From NCBI RefSeq assembly GCF_004917065.1, contig NZ_SSYA01000002.1, positions 1,155,897 to 1,219,896 on the forward strand: a stretch of 64,000 nt of DNA, written 5' to 3'. Of this stretch, positions 8,389 through 16,337 are shown in pieces. The position numbers and the translations under genes were made by a program. The notes below the pieces were generated by a model. That model worked only from the letters and a program-made list of their open reading frames with translations. It was not told the DNA's origin and searched no databases. This DNA comes from Geomonas ferrireducens (lineage in GTDB: Bacteria; Desulfobacterota; Desulfuromonadia; Geobacterales; Geobacteraceae). How positions within the stretch are numbered: position 1 is the first letter of the stretch; every line of letters starts with the position of its first letter.

Positions 8389-8451
8389 CAAATCCCCCCT
8401 GTCCCCCCTTCGCAAAGGGGGGAACGCTGGGGCTCATGCAGCGCTACGTGA
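8389..8451. repeat. Dispersed palindromic repeat, copy 1
   Basis: This copy carries the core CCCCCCTTCGCAAAGGGGGG, preceded by CAAATCCCCCCTGT and followed by AACGCTGGGGCTCATGCAGCGCTACG. The core can fold into a strong hairpin. At least six other copies occur in intergenic gaps of this window. It lies between surE and the TrmJ-like gene. Confidence 0.8.
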
Positions 8452-8579
8452 ACAGCTGTACTCGATGTTAACCGAATTCCCTGAAGAACCTCCATAAAGG
8501 AGTGGGAGCTGGAAGCAAGTAAGATAACGCCCACGGTGCGGTCACGACCCGCAGACGTGAGCAGGGACGCAGCGAGGGC

Positions 8580-9326
8580 TTAGTCTGCATTTCCTTTCTT
8601 TCCCTTGAACTCGGCGCAGGCCCAGTCGATCTGGGAAAGAAGACCGCGCAGCGAGGCGACCTCGCGCTCGTCGAGCTCGGCTCGGGAGAAGATGCGCCGC
8701 ATGGTGCGCATCATGTGGTCCGGGTTCTGCGGGTTCAGGTAGCCGATACGCAGGAAGGTCTTTTCCATATGGCCGTACATCGGCTCGAGCGAGGCGGAAC
8801 CGGCAAGTTCACGGGCTTCCTTTACCGGGACCGGCGCTGCCACGCCTTTCAGGAATTCGTAGCAGAAGATGAGCACGGCCTGGGAGAGGTTCAGGGAGCC
8901 GAACTCGTCCGCGGTCTCGATGGTCGACTGCCAGCGGCAAAGCGCAACCTCGTCGGTGGTGAGCCCGCTGTCCTCGCGTCCGAAGACGAGGGCCAGGCGG
9001 CTTGTCGGGGCGCAGGCGGCGAACTTCTCGACGATCTCGGGCGGGGTGCTGATCTCGCTGCGGTACTTGCCGTGGCGCCGGGTCGTGGCGACGGAGTACT
9101 CGCAGTCGGCGATGGCGTCCTCGAGGGAGGTGAAGATGCGGGCGCGCTCCAGCAGATTACGCGCGGAGACGGCGAACTTGATCGCATCCAGGTGGTCTAC
9201 CTGGCAGGGGTTCACTAGGCGCAGATCGGCCAGACCCATGTTCTTCATGGCACGGCAGACCATGCCTATGTTGCCGGGACTCTGGGTCCCTACCAGGACG
9301 ACGGAAACTCTTTGCTTCAAATCCAT
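8580..9326 (-). CDS. trmJ: TrmJ-like tRNA/rRNA 2'-O-methyltransferase (SPOUT)
   Basis: This 248-residue protein belongs to the SpoU/TrmH superfamily, TrmJ-like group, which methylates ribose 2'-OH, typically at position 32 of tRNAs. Visible motifs are VVLVGTQSPGNIGMVCRAMK (motif 1, about 9-28), ALVFGREDSGLTTDEVALC (motif 2) and GSLNLSQAVLIFCYE (motif 3), which together form the knotted SAM-binding fold. The start MDLKQRV at 9326 has AAAGG upstream; the upstream extension translates intergenic repeat. Substrate position is inferred from family only. Confidence 0.85.
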   Translation of the reverse strand: MDLKQRVSVVLVGTQSPGNIGMVCRAMKNMGLADLRLVNPCQVDHLDAIKFAVSARNLLERARIFTSLEDAIADCEYSVATTRRHGKYRSEISTPPEIVEKFAACAPTSRLALVFGREDSGLTTDEVALCRWQSTIETADEFGSLNLSQAVLIFCYEFLKGVAAPVPVKEARELAGSASLEPMYGHMEKTFLRIGYLNPQNPDHMMRTMRRIFSRAELDEREVASLRGLLSQIDWACAEFKGKKGNAD

Positions 9327-9454
9327 GCGGTACCTTTGTTCGTTGTGCGGAATGGCGTCCAGTTTGGGCGCGGCGGGCATTAGACCATAAAAGGGAGGTG
9401 ATTGACAATTGGCAATTGAGAATTGGCAGCGGGGGGCATGGGTGGGGCTAGAGG

Positions 9455-9530
9455 CAAATCCCCCCTGTCCCCCTTCCGCCAAGGCTACGGGGGGCAGGCT
9501 CCCCCTTCGCAAAGGGGGGACGTGACGGCA
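9455..9530. repeat. Dispersed palindromic repeat, copy 2 (diverged)
   Basis: A degenerate version starts with CAAATCCCCCCTGTCCCCC, is interrupted by a short insert containing GGGGGGCAGGCT, and ends with CCCCCTTCGCAAAGGGGGGACGTG. It lies between the TrmJ-like gene and the DedA gene. Confidence 0.65.
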
Positions 9531-9616
9531 AACGCCTTCCTTTGACAGCCACCCTATCCTCTTGAGCTAACATGCAAATGGGAGACTCGGACTGGGGGAG
9601 TACCTTCCCTCTTGGG

Positions 9617-10261
9617 TCAGGCGCGTGGGAGGTGGTGGTTGGGCCTGGGGTGGCGGGGGCGGGATTTGATGCGGTTCAGACGGGCTCTCGCGTGCCGCTT
9701 GCGCCAACGGTGCACGACGAAGTGACTGGACCAGAAACAGGCGATGACACCGGCTAAGACGAGCATCAGGTACGGCTCGTAACGCTCCAGATCTTCTATA
9801 AAGAGGGATGCGGTCTTACCGAAGAGATAGCCGGCAAGGGAGAATATGACGGACCAGGTAAGAGCGGAGAGCAGGTTTAGAAACAAAAAGCGGCGCGAGG
9901 GAAAGGTGGTCATGCCCAGGATGATCGGGAGGATGATGCGGAAACCGTAGGTGTAACGGGAGACGAAAGCAACGAAGGTGCCGTAACGCTCGATGAGCCG
10001 CAGGGCCTTACGGAACTTTCGGGCGATGGTGGTGAAAAGCCTGAGGAGTTGCGCCCCTTTCCGGCGCCCTATCTGAAAGTAGAACTGGTCGCCCAGGAAG
10101 GAGCCGACCAGGGCGGAGAGAATGACAAGGTATATATCGAGGTATCCCTGGAAGGCTAGAAAGCCGGCAAAGATAAGGACGGCTTCTCCTTCGAGGAAGG
10201 TGCCTAGAAAGAGCACCCAGTAACCGTGGACCTGCAGGTATTCCTTGAACAGTTCCTGCAC
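9617..10261 (-). CDS. DedA family membrane protein
   Basis: This 214-residue inner-membrane protein of the DedA/VTT family has four to five hydrophobic segments (e.g. YWVLFLGTFLEGEAVLIFAG near the start, LNLLSALTWSVIFSLAGYLFG and LMLVLAGVIACFWSS). Family features are GEAVLIFAGFLA, GDQFYFQIGRRKG and the arginine-containing SRYTYGFRIILPIILGM. DedA proteins are linked to lipid carrier or phospholipid flipping and membrane potential upkeep. The C-terminus is basic and His/Pro-rich (RPRHPRPNHHLPRA). It is flanked by repeats on both sides and looks monocistronic. Confidence 0.9.
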   Translation of the reverse strand: MQELFKEYLQVHGYWVLFLGTFLEGEAVLIFAGFLAFQGYLDIYLVILSALVGSFLGDQFYFQIGRRKGAQLLRLFTTIARKFRKALRLIERYGTFVAFVSRYTYGFRIILPIILGMTTFPSRRFLFLNLLSALTWSVIFSLAGYLFGKTASLFIEDLERYEPYLMLVLAGVIACFWSSHFVVHRWRKRHARARLNRIKSRPRHPRPNHHLPRA

Positions 10262-10335
10262 GGCAGCTCCAGTTATGACAGTGGGGGATCGGCTGATTCA
10301 GTGACCGGGCACTTGGAGAGTATACCGCATTCTCT

Positions 10336-10412
10336 GTCCTCCCTTCGCGGAATGCAACGGGGGCAGGCTCCCTCTTCGCAAAGGTGGGGACGCTTGGACG
10401 CGTGCGGTACTT
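10336..10412. repeat. Dispersed palindromic repeat, copy 3 (diverged)
   Basis: This diverged copy contains CTTCGCAAAGGTGGGGACGCTTGGACGCGTGCGGTACTTCGTGG in pieces, preceded by a partial head CCTCCCTTCGCGGAATGCAACGGGGGCAGGCT. The hairpin arms are partly broken. It lies upstream of dedA. Confidence 0.6.
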
Positions 10413-10478
10413 CGTGGGAATGGTTAGGGGGAGGAACTTTATTAAGAAGGTTGAGAACGTTGGGGTGGTTCGGAACTG

Positions 10479-10522
10479 CAAATCCCCCCAGCCCCCCTTC
10501 GCAAAGGGGGGAACGTGATGCC
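10479..10522. repeat. Dispersed palindromic repeat, copy 4
   Basis: This short copy has an intact core (CCCCCCTTCGCAAAGGGGGG) preceded by GCAAATCCCCCCAG and followed by AACGTGATGCC. It lies just downstream of the L,D-transpeptidase gene, about 80 bp from copy 3, and could act as a transcript 3' hairpin. Confidence 0.75.
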
Positions 10523-10548
10523 ATGCTCACAAATTAGAGGCTGGCGGG

Positions 10549-11385
10549 CTACTTGCGGTAGACGGGGTTTTGGCCTCTGACTTCGACTACGGGGGCGTCT
10601 TCCAGTTCTTCGAGATTGCCGGTGTCGTCTTCATATTCGTTCTCGCCGACGGCCCAGGCGTAGAATTTTTCGGAATCGAGAAGCACCGGCTTGGCCGGAA
10701 TGCCGTAGACGCGATTCTGCATCGCCTCGTCATAGAGACCTACGCAGCCGTGAGAGGCGGGCTTGCCGGGTAGATCGCGGGCGTGGATCCAGTAGGCGGC
10801 GTTGTCGGGACCGATGTGGAAACGCATCGCGTTGTCCATCGGATATTGACCGGTTTCGTCCTCGGTCTTGTACAGGGAGGAGGTGTGGGTGCGGTGCCGC
10901 GCATCGATGCGGAAGATGCCGACGGGGGTTTCATGCCCGGGCGCGCCGGTGGCGGCTGGGGCGGAGAAACGAAGCTTGCCGTTCTCGTAGGCGCCCATCC
11001 ACTGCTCGGTCATGTCGATGAGGATGTACTTCCCGTAGCGTTTCGCCTCGGGGTACTCGGCGGGCATCGGGGTGTAGCTGCGCGCGGCGGCCATATCCAC
11101 GGGAACCTTGATGGTCATCCCGGGATAGACGTGACGCCGGTCGATACGGTTGAAGCGCGCTACGACGGGCCAGTCCTCACCGAAGAGGGACTCCAGGGTC
11201 TCGCTGGGCTGTATGAAATGCCCGCGCCAGGCGACCTTGGCGAGGCTCGGGTACTCCACGCGGGTCAGGTCTTCCTTGGCTGGATCTTGGGGGTTCGCTC
11301 CGGGTAAGGAGATAGCGGAGGGGTTATATACAACGATGGAAAAAAGGACTGCCAGTACGACGAACGCCAGAAGCTTACGTAACAT
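10549..11385 (-). CDS. L,D-transpeptidase with LysM-like domain
   Basis: This 278-residue envelope protein has an N-terminal membrane anchor or signal (LLAFVVLAVLFSIVVY), a LysM-like segment (about 55-95: HFIQPSETLESLF to VYPGMTIKVP), and a YkuD catalytic domain with the motif His-x-n-SHGCVGLYDEAM, where Cys is the nucleophile. Such enzymes form 3-3 peptidoglycan crosslinks or anchor lipoproteins to peptidoglycan. The region after the active site ends in an acidic tail (EYEDDTGNLEELED). It stands alone between hairpins, so it is probably its own transcription unit. Confidence 0.9.
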   Translation of the reverse strand: MLRKLLAFVVLAVLFSIVVYNPSAISLPGANPQDPAKEDLTRVEYPSLAKVAWRGHFIQPSETLESLFGEDWPVVARFNRIDRRHVYPGMTIKVPVDMAAARSYTPMPAEYPEAKRYGKYILIDMTEQWMGAYENGKLRFSAPAATGAPGHETPVGIFRIDARHRTHTSSLYKTEDETGQYPMDNAMRFHIGPDNAAYWIHARDLPGKPASHGCVGLYDEAMQNRVYGIPAKPVLLDSEKFYAWAVGENEYEDDTGNLEELEDAPVVEVRGQNPVYRK

Positions 11386-11415
11386 TCTTGCCTACTCCCA
11401 ACCGGAAAACGACTA

Positions 11416-11434
11416 ATGGGGCCTTTGGCCCCAT
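11416..11434. terminator. Terminator-like hairpin between meaB and the L,D-transpeptidase
   Basis: A perfect 8-bp stem ATGGGGCC/GGCCCCAT with a 3-base loop lies 33 bp beyond the meaB stop. There is no long T-run on the minus strand (TTAGTCGTTTT follows), so termination is likely but not certain. Confidence 0.55.
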
Positions 11435-11467
11435 TTCTGTGTTAATTAACACTTTTGCCGTGGCCGG

Positions 11468-12412
11468 TCAAGTAAAAGCGCTTTCCGCCATGACTTTCTG
11501 CACCGCGCTGTAGGGGTCGGTACTCCTGTCGCGCAGCCCGGTGAGGATCTCCTGGTAGGTGCCGTTCGCACTGATGGCGGTCATGACGCTATCGAAGAGT
11601 TCGTCCCTCAGTGTATCGGCGAACACCTTGGCGTTTCGTTCCTCGATCAGGCGCTGCAGGGCACCAGACTCTTTCAGGTAGGCGCGGTGCGCGTCGAACT
11701 CCTCGACTAGTTCCTCGATGCCGACGCCCCTGCTCCCCTCGGTTTTCATGACGCGGGGAAACCAGCCGTCGTCGTCCGGGTGTTTCATCTCGAGCATGGT
11801 GGTGAGTTCGCGCGCGGTGCGCTCGGCGCCGTCGCGGTCGGCCTTGTTCACGACGAAGACGTCGCCGATCTCGAGGATGCCCGCCTTGATCGCCTGGATG
11901 TCGTCGCCAAGGCCGGGGACCATGACGACCACCGTGGTGTGCGCGGTGCTTACGATATCGACCTCGTCCTGTCCGACGCCGACGGTCTCGATGACGATGA
12001 CGTCCATCCCCATGGCGTCCATGACGTTCGCCACGTCCATGGTGGAGCGGGAGAGGCCGCCTAGGGCGCCGCGCGTGGCGAGGCTGCGGATGAAGACGCC
12101 TGCATCGTCGGCGTGGCGGTTCATACGGATGCGGTCACCGAGGATGGCGCCTCCCGAGAAGGGGCTGGTCGGGTCGATGGCGACTACGCCGACCAGGAGG
12201 TCGCGTTTCCGGTAGGCCGCGACGATCTGGTCGACGAGGGTCGACTTCCCCGCCCCCGGAGGTCCGGTGATGCCGATGATGTAGGCGTTGCCGGTATGGG
12301 GGTAGAGAGTTTTCAGCTCTTCGACGGCGCTTTTGAAGCGGTCGTCGATGTCGCGCATCAGACGCGCGGCGGCACGGATGTCGCCGTCGAGCACACGTTC
12401 GGCTAAGGACAT
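11468..12412 (-). CDS. meaB: Methylmalonyl-CoA mutase-associated GTPase MeaB
   Basis: This 314-residue G3E-family GTPase protects and reloads B12-dependent acyl-CoA mutases. It shows Walker A GITGPPGAGKSTLVDQ (about 47-62), VVAIDPTSPFSGGAILGDRIRM, Walker B-like IVIETVGVGQDEVDI, and the base-recognition NKAD. Length matches the family. The ATG at 12412 has TTGGAG five bases upstream. It lies downstream of cobO and a separate B12-binding subunit on the same strand, which supports a role in a B12-dependent mutase system; the mutase large subunit itself is not in the window. Confidence 0.95.
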   Translation of the reverse strand: MSLAERVLDGDIRAAARLMRDIDDRFKSAVEELKTLYPHTGNAYIIGITGPPGAGKSTLVDQIVAAYRKRDLLVGVVAIDPTSPFSGGAILGDRIRMNRHADDAGVFIRSLATRGALGGLSRSTMDVANVMDAMGMDVIVIETVGVGQDEVDIVSTAHTTVVVMVPGLGDDIQAIKAGILEIGDVFVVNKADRDGAERTARELTTMLEMKHPDDDGWFPRVMKTEGSRGVGIEELVEEFDAHRAYLKESGALQRLIEERNAKVFADTLRDELFDSVMTAISANGTYQEILTGLRDRSTDPYSAVQKVMAESAFT

Positions 12413-12749
12413 AAGGACTCCAAAAAACGTTCAACGTTCAGCGTTCAACGTTCGATTTGCTTGGCCGGCTGAGGCCGACGCTTTCCTGGCGGATAGATAC
12501 AGCGCGTTCTACGTTCAGCGTTCAACGTTCAAGCTGCTTGGCCGGTTGGGGCCGACGCTTTTCTGGCTTACCATTAAGACAGCGAGTAGACGTTCGACAT
12601 TCAATGTTAGTTGGGCGTCAAAACCTCACCCAAAGAGTGCACCAAGTGATACGCCGCGGGCTGCCTGTTTGGCAATCACGCGGCGCATGGTGGTTTCGGT
12701 TTGTAACGTTGAACGTTGAACGTTGAACGTTGAACGGCCGTTCAGGCCG
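12413..12749. repeat. GAACGTT heptamer arrays with a 77-bp direct repeat
   Basis: The 337-bp gap between meaB and the B12-binding subunit is almost wholly repeat. Short tandem arrays of the heptamer AACGTTC/GAACGTT lie at 12426-12453 and 12510-12531 in one orientation and at 12704-12736 in the opposite one (four copies and part of a fifth). A segment at 12432-12490, containing TTGCTTGGCCGG and GGCCGACGCTTTCCTGGC, recurs at 12509-12567 with a few changes, an offset of 77 bp. No gene is supported here. Confidence 0.8.
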
Positions 12750-13154
12750 TTAAGCGTGGGGCGTTATGTTGTCGCGCACCCAGCCTACGATGGTCTCGGT
12801 GGAGGTACCGGGGGTGAAGACTTCGGCAATGCCGGCTTTCTTCAGACCGGGGATGTCGTCCTCGGGAATGACGCCGCCGGCCATGAGCACGATGTCGGCA
12901 GCTCCCTTCTCTACGAGGATCTCTTTCACCGCGGGAAGCAGGGTGTTGTGTGCGCCGGAAAGGATGGAAAGAGCGACGCAGTCAACGTCTTCCTGGATGG
13001 CGGCGGATACGATCTGCTCCGGGGTCTGGTGCAGACCGGTGTAGATCACCTCGAAACCGGCATCACGGAAGGCGCGGGCGATGATCTTCGCCCCCCTGTC
13101 GTGCCCGTCCAGACCAGGCTTTCCTACCAACACGCGAACTCTTCTTTCTGCCAT
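12750..13154 (-). CDS. Cobalamin-binding subunit of an acyl-CoA mutase
   Basis: This 134-residue protein corresponds to the B12-binding C-terminal domain of methylmalonyl-CoA mutase-type enzymes. It has the adenosylcobalamin motif DGHDRG (the His is the lower axial ligand), [15 protein letters not shown] and the nucleotide-loop motif [18 protein letters not shown]. As a free-standing subunit it should pair with a separate catalytic subunit, as in archaeal methylmalonyl-CoA mutase or isobutyryl-CoA mutases. The flanking genes meaB and cobO fit this role. The exact substrate cannot be told from this subunit. Confidence 0.93.
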   Translation of the reverse strand: MAERRVRVLVGKPGLDGHDRGAKIIARAFRDAGFEVIYTGLHQTPEQIVSAAIQEDVDCVALSILSGAHNTLLPAVKEILVEKGAADIVLMAGGVIPEDDIPGLKKAGIAEVFTPGTSTETIVGWVRDNITPHA

Positions 13155-13189
13155 GGCAAACCTCCGCTATCAGTATATTGAATGGTAAG

Positions 13190-13720
13190 TTATTTCTCGA
13201 TGCCGACGCGCGCGTTGACGCCCGCCTTGTAGTAGTGCTTGATCTCGCACATCTCGGTGACCAGATCGGCCGCCGCGATGACGCGCTCGTGGGCGTTGCG
13301 GCCGGTAAGAACGAGTTCGACCTTTTCCGGCTTCTTCGCCATGAGATCGAGCAGCGCGTCCACCGGTAGGAGTCCCATGGAAACCGCGCCGTTCACCTCG
13401 TCGAGGATGACGAGATCGTACTCCCCTCCCTGCACCTTCTCCGCGGCCAGGGCAAGCGCCTCTGCGGCAAGGTCCTTGTCGGCCTGGTGCGGGTTGTCCT
13501 TGTTCACCCAACCGGGACGCCCGGTCTGGATGATGGTGAGAAAAGGCGCGAGTTTCTCGGCGGCCATCTGCTCACCGTAGGGCCCGCCCCCCTTCATGAA
13601 CTGGATCATGCAGACCTTCAGCTCGCGACCGACGGCACGCAGGGCAAGTCCCAGCGAAGCGGTGGTTTTCCCTTTGCCGTTGCCGGTATACACCTGAATA
13701 AGACCGCGTTCCAGTTTCAA
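13190..13720 (-). CDS. cobO: Cob(I)yrinic acid a,c-diamide adenosyltransferase
   Basis: This 176-residue CobA/CobO-type ATP:corrinoid adenosyltransferase makes adenosylcobalamin. The P-loop GNGKGKTTASLGLALRA is near the N-terminus, followed by MIQFMKGG and the Walker B-like YDLVILDEVNGAVSMG, and LVLTGRNA. A TTG start at 13720 with AGAGGTG upstream gives the expected length; the frame extends to 13960 but that part has no family match. It lies 35 bp upstream of the B12-binding subunit, so cofactor adenosylation is encoded beside a likely user. Confidence 0.93.
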   Translation of the reverse strand: MKLERGLIQVYTGNGKGKTTASLGLALRAVGRELKVCMIQFMKGGGPYGEQMAAEKLAPFLTIIQTGRPGWVNKDNPHQADKDLAAEALALAAEKVQGGEYDLVILDEVNGAVSMGLLPVDALLDLMAKKPEKVELVLTGRNAHERVIAAADLVTEMCEIKHYYKAGVNARVGIEK

Positions 13721-14183
13721 AACGACACCTCTCGGTAGTTGTGCGGGGCCCCTATTGGCATGGGAGGAAAGGTTTGCGCTGACGCTAACGGAAGCCCCTC
13801 GAGACGCCGCACTATAGCAACAGCCAAAGGACCGTGTCAAGGCGAAATAGGTAAAATCTAGAACGATGTTAGCGCTTAACGCAGCGACTTTGCCGGTTCG
13901 TAAGGACGAGGGATATCCGCTCGTCCCTTTCCCACACAGCGCATTCCTCCATCCGCCCATCGTGCACCTCCCCTCCTGTTCGCAAGGGGAAACATATGAC
14001 GCGCAGGCAGAGGAAGCCAGGTAGAAGGAGATGGCCGATCAGGAATTTTTCGTATCTGGCGAGGACGAATAAGTATCAGCGCCAGCGTCAATAGTTGTCC
14101 TTTATCGGCCGTGAGTGCGGCTTGAGCGGCGATAAACAGTCTTGACATCGATTGGGCCATCTGATACATACACAGAACACATC
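13721..14183. other. Intergenic region upstream of cobO and tRNA-Val
   Basis: No gene is supported in these 463 bp. Base composition near 13830-13880 and 14040-14110 is more A+T-rich than the coding surroundings. The right end contains the tRNA-Val promoter. The left end presumably holds the cobO promoter on the minus strand, which I cannot place with confidence. Confidence 0.6.
14142..14170 (+). promoter_or_regulatory. Promoter of tRNA-Val
   Basis: A perfect TTGACA (14142-14147) and TACATA (14165-14170) are separated by 17 bases, with the tRNA 5' end 14 bases downstream. The -35 is consensus and the -10 is moderate. Confidence 0.75.
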
Positions 14184-14258
14184 GGGCGATTAGCTCAGCG
14201 GGAGAGCACTGCCTTCACACGGCAGGGGTCACTGGTTCGAACCCAGTATCGCCCACCA
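14184..14258 (+). tRNA. tRNA-Val (anticodon CAC)
   Basis: The 75-base sequence folds into a cloverleaf: acceptor GGGCGAU/AUCGCCC, D arm GCUCAGCGGGAGAGC, anticodon arm CUGCC-UUCACAC-GGCAG, T arm CUGG-UUCGAAC-CCAG, and an encoded CCA. The anticodon CAC reads GUG valine codons. A strong terminator follows 13 bases after its 3' end. Confidence 0.95.
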
Positions 14259-14270
14259 TGAAAACAGCAA

Positions 14271-14302
14271 AGGCCAAGTCGAATGACTTGGCCTTTTTCT
14301 TT
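14271..14302 (+). terminator. Rho-independent terminator after tRNA-Val
   Basis: A perfect 10-bp stem (AGGCCAAGTC/GACTTGGCCT) with loop GAAT is followed by TTTTCTTTT. It ends the tRNA-Val transcript. Confidence 0.9.
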
Positions 14303-14324
14303 TATCTAGAAACTGAGAAACTGA

Positions 14325-15116
14325 TCAGCGGTCGGTGATGTCGCGGTCGATGCCTCGGAAACCGCAGAAATTCCCGTCATCGTCGAAGATGGGAACCCCG
14401 CTGCTCTCTAGAAGCACTTCCTTGCCGTCCTTGCGCAGATTCACGTTCTTCAGGTTATGGAAAGGCTCACGCCTTGATACGATGTCGCCAAAGACCATGA
14501 GCAACCGCTCTGCCTCGTGGGGCGACATGAGGTCGAAGGGGGTCTTCCCGAGGACCTCTTCGGGACCGTAGCCCAAAAGGTCGTACACCTTGGGGCTTAC
14601 GTAGCTGTACACCCCCTTCTCGTTCACCTCCCAGACCCAGTCAGAGGTCACCTCGACGAGCGATTTGAAGCGCCGCTCGCTCTCCCTAAGCGCTTCCTCG
14701 GCCTGCTTCTGCTTCGTGATGTCCAGAAGCACCATGCGGCACTCCTGATGCGCGGAGGAGGCCTCCATCGCCAAAAGCACCGGCGTCCCGTTTAACAGCC
14801 TCACCTCGCACTCAAGCTTTCCCTTGCGATGTCGCACCCGCTCCAGGCACTCCAGAAGCGAGGAGCGGTCTCCCTTCACCACGAGATCGAGAAAATCCAT
14901 CCCCTGCAGAACGATCCGGTCCCGCTTCAGAAGCGAGCAGCAGGTGAGGTTGGTCTTCACGATGCGCCGATCGAAGTCGGTGGAGAGATAGCCGACCGGG
15001 GCGTTGTCGTAGAGCTCCGCGTACTGGGCCATGGCGCGGTCCAGTTGGGTGTAGGCGTCCAGCAGTTGCTGGTTCTGCCGCTCCAGCTCATTATTTTGGG
15101 CGTTGGAATCAGCCAT
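14325..15116 (-). CDS. Double PAS domain protein without output domain
   Basis: This 263-residue cytosolic protein starts with a coiled-coil-like helix (NELERQNQQLLDAYTQLDRA) followed by PAS 1 (about 30-135, YDNAPVGYLSTDFD) and PAS 2 with PAC motif (about 150-262, VTSDWVWEVNEKGVYSYVS to FRGIDRDITDR). It stops right after the second PAC motif, with no kinase, GGDEF or other output. It may be a truncated sensor or a free-standing sensor/adaptor working through partners. It is 16 bp upstream of the beta-barrel gene on the opposite side of its stop, and both are on the minus strand. Confidence 0.85.
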   Translation of the reverse strand: MADSNAQNNELERQNQQLLDAYTQLDRAMAQYAELYDNAPVGYLSTDFDRRIVKTNLTCCSLLKRDRIVLQGMDFLDLVVKGDRSSLLECLERVRHRKGKLECEVRLLNGTPVLLAMEASSAHQECRMVLLDITKQKQAEEALRESERRFKSLVEVTSDWVWEVNEKGVYSYVSPKVYDLLGYGPEEVLGKTPFDLMSPHEAERLLMVFGDIVSRREPFHNLKNVNLRKDGKEVLLESSGVPIFDDDGNFCGFRGIDRDITDR

Positions 15117-15132
15117 GCGGCCCCCGGAACTA

Positions 15133-15786
15133 TCAGAACTTGAGTCTGAGACCTACGGTCGCATTGTGGGTGGTAAGTTCCATTTTCGTATCGAAGAAGT
15201 TTGCCTCGGTGGTGCCGAAGTACCGGTAGGCAAGGTCAAGGGAAAGCTGACGGTTCAGCGGAATCTCAAGACCGCCCCCCACCTGGTAGGCGAAGACGGC
15301 GTCGTCGTCGGATAGATAGGAAAGCTCGGCCCCGTTACTGTCAAAGCCGTGGGTGTCGTTCAGGTGCAAGGCAGCGAATCCCACCCCGCCGCCGATGTAG
15401 GGGGTTATCGGGGTCTGGTTGTGCAGGTCGAAAAACACGTTGGCCATGAAGGCGGTCGTGTCTATGCTCCCATCAACAATGTTGTACCTGCCGCCCAGGT
15501 TGTCGGTTACCGTGTCGAACTGGATGTCCTTGTAGGATATTTCCCCCTCGAAACGCACCCCGCCGAAATCGTACCCCATCACACCGCCCACGTTGACGCC
15601 TGGCTGGAACGAGATCCTGTCGTTGAACACGGAACCGCCACTGTAGCTCGTCGCATCGGTTTTATCAGGGACGGTTACGCCTATGAAGCCGCCGATGTAG
15701 GGCCCCTGGCGGAACGGAGCCGCCGATGCCATGGCCGGAAGTGCGAGTGAAGCAGCAACGAGGATTGCTAAAGTTGTCTTTTTCAT
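15133..15786 (-). CDS. Outer membrane beta-barrel protein
   Basis: This 217-residue exported protein has a clear signal peptide (MKKTTLAILVAASLALPAMASA, cleavage near APF) and a small OmpX/OmpA-type beta-barrel: alternating strands with Gly and aromatic residues (GPYIGGFIGV, YIGGGVGFAALHL, LDLAYRYFGTTE) and a C-terminal strand ending in ATVGLRLKF with the terminal Phe typical for barrel assembly. The ATG at 15786 has AGGAGG six bases upstream. A promoter is visible further upstream. Function is unknown; it may be a structural or opacity-type protein. Confidence 0.88.
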   Translation of the reverse strand: MKKTTLAILVAASLALPAMASAAPFRQGPYIGGFIGVTVPDKTDATSYSGGSVFNDRISFQPGVNVGGVMGYDFGGVRFEGEISYKDIQFDTVTDNLGGRYNIVDGSIDTTAFMANVFFDLHNQTPITPYIGGGVGFAALHLNDTHGFDSNGAELSYLSDDDAVFAYQVGGGLEIPLNRQLSLDLAYRYFGTTEANFFDTKMELTTHNATVGLRLKF

Positions 15787-15851
15787 GGATTTCCTCCTTC
15801 TGTTTTCAGGTCTCTTCTCAATCAACAGCAATAACAAACGACATGCGGTGA

Positions 15852-15881
15852 AGTATACAGCGTCCTGCGGCGCTTTGTACA
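15852..15881 (-). promoter_or_regulatory. Promoter upstream of the beta-barrel gene
   Basis: On the minus strand, TGTACA (15881-15876) and TATACT (15857-15852) are 18 bases apart, with TG just before the -10. It would start transcription about 60 bp before the beta-barrel start codon. Confidence 0.5.
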
Positions 15882-15943
15882 GTTTTCGTTATCTACAATG
15901 CAATATAGCGAATACCTCGGATGTGATGTCGCGAGCCTCTTTG

Positions 15944-16336
15944 TCAGCCACGGCAGGCGTTGACAGCTTCCAGTGACTTATCTATGGCTATGAAAAGATC
16001 CTTGTAGTCAACCGGCTTCGCTATGTAATGGTCGAGGTGGAATCCGGTTCCGACACTGTGTTCGACGGTTGCCCTGCCGGTGTCGGCGGTGATGAAGATC
16101 AACTGCACGTCCGGTTTCATGGCCCGGAGGGCCTGGACCATAGCTATCCCATCCATCTCCGGCATGTTCACGTCGGTGATCACGATGTCGAAGTTCTCCT
16201 GACTGAAGAGATCGACCCCTTTTCTGCCGTTGTTCGCCGTACAGATCTCCATGTCGACGTACTTGCGCTGCAGCACTACGCCCAGTATCTCCAGTGTGTC
16301 CCTGTCATCTTCCACGACCATCATTCTAAGCTTCAT
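15944..16336 (-). CDS. Single-domain response regulator
   Basis: This 130-residue CheY-like receiver has the acidic pocket VVEDDRD, the phosphoacceptor Asp in VITDVNMPEMDG (about residue 56), the Thr in FITADTG and the Lys in YIAKPVDY. No output domain follows. Its ATG lies one base after the stop of the upstream histidine kinase, so the two form a cognate pair. A longer frame to 16411 overlaps the kinase and is not needed. Confidence 0.93.
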   Translation of the reverse strand: MKLRMMVVEDDRDTLEILGVVLQRKYVDMEICTANNGRKGVDLFSQENFDIVITDVNMPEMDGIAMVQALRAMKPDVQLIFITADTGRATVEHSVGTGFHLDHYIAKPVDYKDLFIAIDKSLEAVNACRG

Positions 16337-16337
16337 A

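Noticed and set aside
8261..8437. N-terminal extension of SurE with PPFAKGGQGGFA
   Set aside because: This is translated intergenic repeat copy 1. The GTG at 8260 has a binding site and matches the family N-terminus. The same peptide appears upstream of the TrmJ-like gene for the same reason.
12426..12736. CRISPR array formed by the repeated GAACGTT units
   Set aside because: The units are 7 bp without regular spacers, and no cas genes are in the window.
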